13,654 nucleotides of DNA from an uncultured Prevotellaceae bacterium (lineage in GTDB: Bacteria; Bacteroidota; Bacteroidia; Bacteroidales; Muribaculaceae), in NCBI GenBank assembly GCA_945983195.1, contig CAMFSS010000024.1, forward strand, positions 1 to 13,654, given 5' to 3'. Both the position numbers and the translations under genes were made by a program. Each line of letters begins with the position of its first letter. Position 1 is the stretch's first letter. Below, in pieces: positions 8,515 to 13,654 of the stretch. The notes under the pieces are model-generated. The model was not told the origin of the DNA and did no database searches. It worked only from the letters and a program-made list of their open reading frames with translations.

Positions 8515-8526
8515 TTGTTGCAACAA
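8515..8526. repeat. Perfect 12-bp palindrome TTGTTGCAACAA
   Basis: TTGTTG is followed at once by CAACAA. It lies about 50 bp upstream of the candidate leftward -7 box. It could be a dimeric regulator's operator, but nothing in the window identifies the protein. Confidence 0.5.
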
Positions 8527-8691
8527 GCGCATTTTTCACCGTTTTTGTTTCATCTTTCACCGAATTTCAATAAATTTGGCAACCCTCGGCAAACGCTCCA
8601 ACCTCACCGCGCTGTGAGCCAATTCCTGGAATCTCTTTCTCCAATAATCATAGGAAAATTGAATTACTATGCTCATTAACTCTGCGATTGT

Positions 8692-8705
8692 TACGAAAAA
8701 TCGTA
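8692..8705. promoter_or_regulatory. Short inverted repeat TACGA-N4-TCGTA upstream of susC
   Basis: TACGA (8692-8696) and TCGTA (8701-8705) are exact complements around AAAA. It directly abuts the larger repeat cluster and is part of a possible regulator-binding site. Confidence 0.4.
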
Positions 8706-8746
8706 CAAAATCTATCAAAATTGTTTCAAAGTACAAAATTTGATAG
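8703..8746. promoter_or_regulatory. Direct plus inverted repeat cluster, candidate PUL activator site
   Basis: GTACAAAAT occurs at 8703-8711 and again at 8731-8739, 28 bp apart start to start. Overlapping these, CTATCAAA (8712-8719) is an exact inverted copy of TTTGATAG (8739-8746), extendable to 11 bp with one mismatch. The cluster is centred about 75 bp upstream of the expected susC start of transcription. That is a suitable place for a SusR-type or hybrid two-component activator. The regulator itself is not in the window. Confidence 0.45.
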
Positions 8747-8788
8747 CCTGCGAAACATCACTTATATGCACGTAGCATGTTCTCTGCC

Positions 8789-8796
8789 TAATTTTG
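8789..8796 (+). promoter_or_regulatory. Candidate -7 box for susC-susD
   Basis: TAATTTTG followed by C fits TAnnTTTG exactly. Transcription would begin near 8803, giving a leader of about 60 nt that is rich in A and ends at the ATG at 8863. No good -33 TTTG is present, which is common at activator-dependent promoters. An ATGC-N5-GCAT inverted repeat (8766-8778) lies where the -33 would be. Confidence 0.5.
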
Positions 8797-8862
8797 CAGC
8801 AGAAAATTCAATTTTCAAAATATTATTAAAGTAACATTAAACCAAAACTAAAAAGTGACAGC

Positions 8863-11800
8863 ATGAAAAGATTTGTTCTCAATGCCATCTTGCTATTTGC
8901 AATGGCGATTGCAGCACAGGCTCAAAGCATCACTGTGCAAGGTGTGGTTGTTTCAGCAACCGACTCCGAGCCACTGATTGGTGCAAGTGTAGTCTCAAGC
9001 GCTAAAGGCACTGTCGGCACAGCTACCGACTTCGACGGCCGTTTCAAAATCACCGTGCCGCAAGGCTCAAGCCTCACCGTTTCTTATGTAGGCTACAAGC
9101 CGCTAACCCTCAAAGCTACCCCCGAAATGACCATCAAGCTTAGTGAGGACACCGAGCTCCTCGATGAAGTGGTCGTAGTAGGCTACTCCTCCGAAAAGAA
9201 ATCCGACCTCACCGGTTCGGTTTCAGTAGTAAAAATGAAAGATGTTGCTGACACTCCCACCGGAAATGTTATCCAGGCTCTCCAAGGCCGTGTTGCCGGT
9301 ATGACAATCACCACCGACGGCACTCCGGGCGGTCTGAGCACCGGCACTTCCATTCGCGGTGCTTCATCGTTCCGCAGCGATGCCAATGGTCCGCTCTACG
9401 TAATCGACGGAGTGATGACTCGCGAGAATCCCGGAACAATCCTTAGCAGCAACGACGTGGAATCAATCCAGGTGCTCAAAGATGCTGCTTCAGCTTCTAT
9501 CTATGGTGCACAGGCTGCCAATGGTGTAATCATCATCACCACAAAGCGTGCAAAGAAGGGCGAGGCTCATGTGACTTTCGATGCCACTCTCACCGCACAG
9601 ACCTACAACAGCGGTCTTGACCTGCTCGATGCTTACCAGTGGGGCGATGCCTATTGGCCTGCCAACAAATACGCACACAATGGTGCCACTCCGGCATCGT
9701 CGGTCTACGGCAACGGCGCAACTGCAAAATTGCAGACATACAAGAACCTGAATGGCGTTGAAGTAGCTCCTCAATCTACCGATTGGGAAGATGAAATCCA
9801 CCGCACCGCACTCATGCAGACCTACAGCATCGGTCTCTCTAAAGGTGCAGAAAACGGCTCTTCTGCTCTGTCACTTAGCTGGCTCGACCACGACGGCATT
9901 GTGAAAGGATCAGACTTCCAGCGTCTTAATGCACGTTTCAGCAGCGACTACGGATTCATTGGCAACCGTCTTCGTGCCGGTGGCAACGTAGCCGTCAACT
10001 GGTGGACTGCCCACTATATGCCCGATGGTGCCGAAGAAAATGCCGTGAAGCAGCACCCTGCAAAGGCTGTCTACGATGAAAGTGGCGTGTGGGTCGACCA
10101 AATCAACGACGTACTCGGCGATGCGCCAAATATGCTTCGCCTCATCGAGAACAACAAGGGCAACAAGCACGAATACTGGCGCGTGTTTGGTAACGCCTAC
10201 CTCCAAATCGAGCCAATCAAGAGCCTCATCGTAAAGACCAACTTCGGTGTGAACTACTACAATGAAACCAACAAGACCTTTGAACCTGCCTGGCTGCGCG
10301 ACACTGTGAACAAGCTCACGCAATCGACCGGCAAGAATGTCGACTGGGTTTGGACCAACACCGCCCAATACGACCGCTCTTTCGACAAGCACTCTTTGAT
10401 GGCTCTCGTGGGTATCGAGGCTAAAAAGTATCACAATGAAAGCTTCTTCGGCTATGGAACAGGTCTGGTTATCGAAGACCCCAATTACCTCTATCTCGGA
10501 AACGTAACCTCAAACAAGAATGTCGGTGCCGGTGCCTCTAACTACTCCATGTTCTCTGGCTTCGGCAAAATCAACTACACCTTCGATGAGCGTTACCTCG
10601 CTTCATTCACGCTGCGCCGCGATGCATCTTCGCGCCTCTCAAGCGAGCACAATTACGACTGGTTCCCATCGGTTTCGGCTGGTTGGCGCATATCTCGCGA
10701 GAAATTCATGGAGAGCACACGCTCATGGCTCAACGAGCTCAAGATTCGCGGTTCGTGGGGTATAAACGGTAACGACTTGATCGACAATGAGGCTTTCTAT
10801 ACCAAGTATCTCATGAGCCTCGACCGCGGCTCTTACAACATGAACGGCGACGGAACTACTCTCGCTCCGGGTGCATACCGAATCCGCACCACCAACCCCG
10901 ACCTGAAATGGGAAAAGACTTATCAGACCAACGTGGGAATCGACGCTTCGCTGCTCAACAACCGACTCACTCTCTCGCTCGACTACTTCTTCAAGGAAAC
11001 CAAGGATATGCTTGTAGAGAAGCCCTATATCGCCACTATCGGTGAACGCGGTTACTGCTGGTACAATGGCGGTGAAATGACCAACAAAGGCTTCGAAGGA
11101 CAAATCAACTGGCGCAGCAAGGCTGGAAAGGATTTCAACTACGAAGTGGGGCTTAACTTCACCGTTCAGAAGAACAAGGTTACTGACCTCCTCGACGACA
11201 TCCGTTACACCTACGGCGGTGGCTATGGCGACCTCTCTTTGGTGGGTCAGTCGCTTGGCTCTTGGATGGGTTTCAAGACCGACGGTGTATTCCACTCTCA
11301 GGCTGAAGTCGACGAGTACTGCCCCAAAAATTATCTAGACCATCGCCAGCCCGACCTTCGACGCCGCAACTCTCTCGATCCCAAAGGCGACGGAAAAATC
11401 AACCACACCGACCCCACACGGCTCGGCTGCGACCTCCCGAAAGTGCAGCTCGGACTCAATCTCGGCGCAAGCTGGCGCGGTTTCGACCTCAACATGTTCT
11501 TCAGCTCCATTTTCCGTGACGCTTTCAACAACTCAAAGTATTACACCGACCTGTTCCAGTGCTGGAACGGCAATCACGGCACACGCCTGCTCACAGCAGC
11601 CCGCGCCTATGAGGACTATCTCAACACAGGATACTACAACTGCGACACTCCTGCTCCTACCACCGACAATAGCAATAATGAGCACGAGGTTTCACAGTTC
11701 CACATCGAGAACGGCTCGTTCCTGCGCCTGAAGACCCTCTCGCTCGGCTACACGCTCCCTGCCAATGTCATCAGCAAGCTTCGCATGACAAATGCACGCA

Positions 11801-11922
11801 TCTACTTCCAGGCACAGAATGTATTCACTATCACAAACTACACCGGTGCCGATCCCGAAGGTCTTGGCTATCTCTACGCAATGCCTCGCCAGTACACCAT
11901 CGGTATTCAATTCGGTTTCTAA
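8863..11922 (+). CDS. SusC-family TonB-dependent outer-membrane transporter
   Basis: A 1019-residue protein, the usual size for SusC. A signal peptide (residues 1-21, AQA cleavage) is followed by a carboxypeptidase-regulatory-like beta-sandwich (~24-95). The conserved DEVVVVGY segment (101-108) comes next, then a plug domain (~115-230) ending with the SusC signature GAQAANGVIIITTK. The remainder is a 22-strand beta-barrel closing with the aromatic C-terminus IQFGF recognised by the BAM complex. A DPKGDGKINHTD loop near nt 11377 resembles the acidic calcium-binding-type turn common in this family. The protein would import oligosaccharides, using TonB-ExbBD energy, in complex with the SusD lipoprotein encoded 38 bp downstream. 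The start fits a good A-rich leader and complete signal peptide. The transported glycan cannot be deduced; the neighbouring GH125 and GH127-like genes suggest mannose- and arabinofuranose-bearing oligosaccharides. Confidence 0.96.
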   Translation: MKRFVLNAILLFAMAIAAQAQSITVQGVVVSATDSEPLIGASVVSSAKGTVGTATDFDGRFKITVPQGSSLTVSYVGYKPLTLKATPEMTIKLSEDTELLDEVVVVGYSSEKKSDLTGSVSVVKMKDVADTPTGNVIQALQGRVAGMTITTDGTPGGLSTGTSIRGASSFRSDANGPLYVIDGVMTRENPGTILSSNDVESIQVLKDAASASIYGAQAANGVIIITTKRAKKGEAHVTFDATLTAQTYNSGLDLLDAYQWGDAYWPANKYAHNGATPASSVYGNGATAKLQTYKNLNGVEVAPQSTDWEDEIHRTALMQTYSIGLSKGAENGSSALSLSWLDHDGIVKGSDFQRLNARFSSDYGFIGNRLRAGGNVAVNWWTAHYMPDGAEENAVKQHPAKAVYDESGVWVDQINDVLGDAPNMLRLIENNKGNKHEYWRVFGNAYLQIEPIKSLIVKTNFGVNYYNETNKTFEPAWLRDTVNKLTQSTGKNVDWVWTNTAQYDRSFDKHSLMALVGIEAKKYHNESFFGYGTGLVIEDPNYLYLGNVTSNKNVGAGASNYSMFSGFGKINYTFDERYLASFTLRRDASSRLSSEHNYDWFPSVSAGWRISREKFMESTRSWLNELKIRGSWGINGNDLIDNEAFYTKYLMSLDRGSYNMNGDGTTLAPGAYRIRTTNPDLKWEKTYQTNVGIDASLLNNRLTLSLDYFFKETKDMLVEKPYIATIGERGYCWYNGGEMTNKGFEGQINWRSKAGKDFNYEVGLNFTVQKNKVTDLLDDIRYTYGGGYGDLSLVGQSLGSWMGFKTDGVFHSQAEVDEYCPKNYLDHRQPDLRRRNSLDPKGDGKINHTDPTRLGCDLPKVQLGLNLGASWRGFDLNMFFSSIFRDAFNNSKYYTDLFQCWNGNHGTRLLTAARAYEDYLNTGYYNCDTPAPTTDNSNNEHEVSQFHIENGSFLRLKTLSLGYTLPANVISKLRMTNARIYFQAQNVFTITNYTGADPEGLGYLYAMPRQYTIGIQFGF

Positions 11923-11960
11923 TCACTAATCTACGAATCTTCATTTAATCACAGAATACA

Positions 11961-13654
11961 ATGAAACTACGTAATATATTTCTCTCTCTCGGCTGCGCTG
12001 CAATCCTTGCTTCATGCAGCGACGATTTCTTGGAGAACAAGCCACAAGGCAGCCTCTCCGACGGTGTGATGACTTCGACCGATGCCATCGACCTCCTTGT
12101 AAACTCAGCATACGCCGGTCTCTCAGGCATCACCAATGAGCAAGGCGACCCCTGTATACGTCCAACATCAAACTGGAGCTACGGTGAAGTGCGTGCCGAC
12201 AATGCCTACAAGGGCGGGGGCGGCGAAGGCGACATCTGGGACGTGCACGCGATGGAAACTTTCCAGGTGCAAGCCAACAACGGCAACCTCGACGGCAAGT
12301 GGTTCAACCTGTACAGCCAGATTTCGCGTTGCAACGCTGCTCTGCGTGTACTCAACGCTGCTGATGAGAATGAGGTTAAGACAAAGGCTTCACGCATTGC
12401 CGAAATGAAGGTGCTCCGCTCACACTTCTACTTTGAACTTGTGCGCCTTTTCCGCAACGTGCCTTACATTGACGAGAATCTCGCCACTGCCGACTATGTG
12501 AACGTGGGCAACGATGAGTTTACTCGCGAACAGCACCTCGACCGCATCGCCAAGGAGCTGCTCGAAGCTGCCGAGAGCCTTCCCGACCGTCAGAGTGAAG
12601 TGGGACGCATCAACAAGAATATCGCCCTCGCTTACGCCGCAAAGGTGCGCCTGTATCAGGCATACGAGCAAGACCCTACAACTCATGCAGTGACAGCCAT
12701 CAACAAGGAACTGCTCCGCGAAGTGGTATCGCTAATCGACCGCGTGCATGGATATGACCTCCTCGACGATTTCCAGCAGCTCGATCTCGTAGCCTACGAG
12801 AACGGCACAGAATCAGTGTGGGCTATACAGTACTCAATGAACGACGGTTCTGAGAGTGCCGGACGTGTGAACTGGAGCAATCTGCTCAACTCTCCCGGCG
12901 GTAACAGCCCTTATCATGGCGATGGCTTCTTCCTCCCATCGCAGGATCTCATCAATGCCTATCAGACCGATGAAAACGGACTTCCGGTATTCGACTACCA
13001 GTCGCGTCCCGATTATGCCACTGTGACTTTCATCGACGATGAGCACCAGTCGCTTGCCAACACCACTCCGAGCGTCGACCCGCGCCTCGACTTTGTGGTT
13101 GGTCGCCCGACCATCACTTTCAAGACCTACAAGGACACTCCTTGCCAGTCGTGGGTACGCGACCGCGGTGTCTACGGCCATAATTGCGCAAAGCGTTTCT
13201 GGGTGTCGCCTGAGTCAAGCGATATGTTCCAGGGCTGGCCTTGGGGTGCTTCGCAGCTCAACTGGCAGATTATCCGCTATGCCGACTTGCTGCTCTACAA
13301 GGCTGAGGCTCTAATCGAACTTGGCGAAGACCTCAACTCCGCACGCGAACTTATCAACCGTGTACGCACCCGTGCCATGAACAGCGAGTGGGTGAAGGAC
13401 TTCAACGATGCTTCAAAATATGCTGCAAACTACAAGATTGGTCTTTATCCCGCCACCGGCTGGAATCAGGATTACGCCCGCAAGGCACTCCGCACCGAGA
13501 TGCGTCTTGAGAAGGCTCTCGAAGGCGAGCGTTACTTCGACCTGGTACGCTGGGGAATTGCAAAAGAGGTGATGACGGCATATTTCAATGCCGAGAAAGA
13601 TGCACGCATCTACTACACCGATGCCAAGTTTGATGCCGGTGAGGAGTATTACCC
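11961..13654 (+). CDS. SusD-family surface glycan-binding lipoprotein, 3' truncated by the window
   Basis: The frame is open from the ATG to the window end, giving 564 codons without a stop. The N-terminus is a lipoprotein signal with lipobox LASC and lipidated Cys19, followed by SDD. That acidic patch matches the Bacteroidetes signal for export to the cell surface. The protein then shows the SusD/RagB pattern: an N-terminal TPR-rich helical region (SRCNAALRVLN, MKVLRSHFYFELVRLF) and a less conserved middle. The C-terminal helical domain has IIRYADLLLYKAEALIELG, ARELINRVRTRA and EKALEGERYFDLVRWG. It should form the lid of the SusC transporter and hold the glycan at the cell surface. It follows susC by 38 bp with no terminator between them, so the two are co-transcribed. 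SusD proteins are usually about 500-650 residues, so only a short C-terminal part is probably missing. Confidence 0.95.
   Translation, partial: MKLRNIFLSLGCAAILASCSDDFLENKPQGSLSDGVMTSTDAIDLLVNSAYAGLSGITNEQGDPCIRPTSNWSYGEVRADNAYKGGGGEGDIWDVHAMETFQVQANNGNLDGKWFNLYSQISRCNAALRVLNAADENEVKTKASRIAEMKVLRSHFYFELVRLFRNVPYIDENLATADYVNVGNDEFTREQHLDRIAKELLEAAESLPDRQSEVGRINKNIALAYAAKVRLYQAYEQDPTTHAVTAINKELLREVVSLIDRVHGYDLLDDFQQLDLVAYENGTESVWAIQYSMNDGSESAGRVNWSNLLNSPGGNSPYHGDGFFLPSQDLINAYQTDENGLPVFDYQSRPDYATVTFIDDEHQSLANTTPSVDPRLDFVVGRPTITFKTYKDTPCQSWVRDRGVYGHNCAKRFWVSPESSDMFQGWPWGASQLNWQIIRYADLLLYKAEALIELGEDLNSARELINRVRTRAMNSEWVKDFNDASKYAANYKIGLYPATGWNQDYARKALRTEMRLEKALEGERYFDLVRWGIAKEVMTAYFNAEKDARIYYTDAKFDAGEEYY

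Larger units (their letters stand above)
8393..8862. other. 470-bp divergent intergenic control region
   Basis: No credible gene was found here. The region is far more AT-rich than the flanking genes. It separates the leftward unit (GH32 remnant, GH125) from the rightward susC-susD unit. It contains a candidate -7 box for each direction, a perfect 12-bp palindrome, and a repeat cluster at about 8692-8746. Confidence 0.8.

Noticed and set aside
8571..8578. TAAATTTG as a susC promoter.
   Set aside because: It fits TAnnTTTG but lies about 285 bp before the ATG, its nearest TTTG is 23 bp upstream rather than about 19-20, and the box at 8789-8796 is better placed.
11314..11400. Possible compensated frameshift in susC, where an Arg-rich stretch (RQPDLRRRN) replaces the usual PGDxRF-like sequence before the acidic loop.
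   Set aside because: Reading the other two frames did not restore the usual sequence, and both flanks are in frame. Natural loop variation is the simpler explanation.
1..13654. Mobile elements, CRISPR arrays, tRNA/rRNA genes, toxin-antitoxin or phage genes.
   Set aside because: No transposase or integrase motifs, regularly spaced repeats, or tRNA-like folds were seen on either strand by eye.

Overview
The window looks like part of a polysaccharide utilization locus (PUL) from a Bacteroidales bacterium. The basis is a SusC/SusD pair, Bacteroidetes-type -7 promoter elements (TAnnTTTG), A-rich leaders in place of strong Shine-Dalgarno sites, and hydrolases with export signals. Strong preference for C or G at third codon positions, together with the short C-terminal tail on the first gene, suggests Muribaculaceae or a Prevotella relative. 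That placement is inference; no marker gene is present. No tRNA, rRNA, insertion sequence, CRISPR array or regulator gene was seen.

Layout. (1) 1-4314, + strand: the 3' part of a very large gene that joins a DUF4964/DUF5127/DUF4965/DUF1793 'glutaminase A-like' six-hairpin protein to a complete GH2 glycosidase in one reading frame. (2) 4465-6522, + strand: a secreted GH127/DUF1680-type beta-L-arabinofuranosidase-like enzyme with its Cys/Glu zinc and catalytic residues. (3) A strong hairpin at 6552-6589 ends convergent transcription. (4) 8064-6610, - strand: a secreted GH125 exo-alpha-1,6-mannosidase. (5) 8392-8132, - strand: an 86-residue secreted protein that appears to be only the C-terminal end of a GH32 enzyme attached to a signal peptide. 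(6) 8393-8862: a 470-bp AT-rich divergent control region with candidate -7 boxes in both directions and a cluster of inverted and direct repeats. (7) 8863-11922 and 11961 to the window end, + strand: a SusC-type TonB-dependent transporter and a SusD-type surface lipoprotein, cut by the window end.

Likely joint function: SusD and SusC capture and import a glycan or glycopeptide at the outer membrane. Exported exo-acting enzymes (GH125 mannosidase, GH127-like arabinofuranosidase, GH2 and the DUF4965 module) then trim it. The enzyme mix points to a branched substrate containing alpha-1,6-mannose and beta-L-arabinofuranose or related furanosides, but the actual substrate cannot be read from the sequence. 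No endo-acting enzyme is visible, so the locus probably extends beyond the window.

The most notable items are the DUF4965-GH2 fusion, the GH32 C-terminal remnant kept as a secreted microprotein at the head of the mannosidase transcription unit, and the repeat cluster upstream of susC. I did not find convincing evidence of a wholly new biological system.
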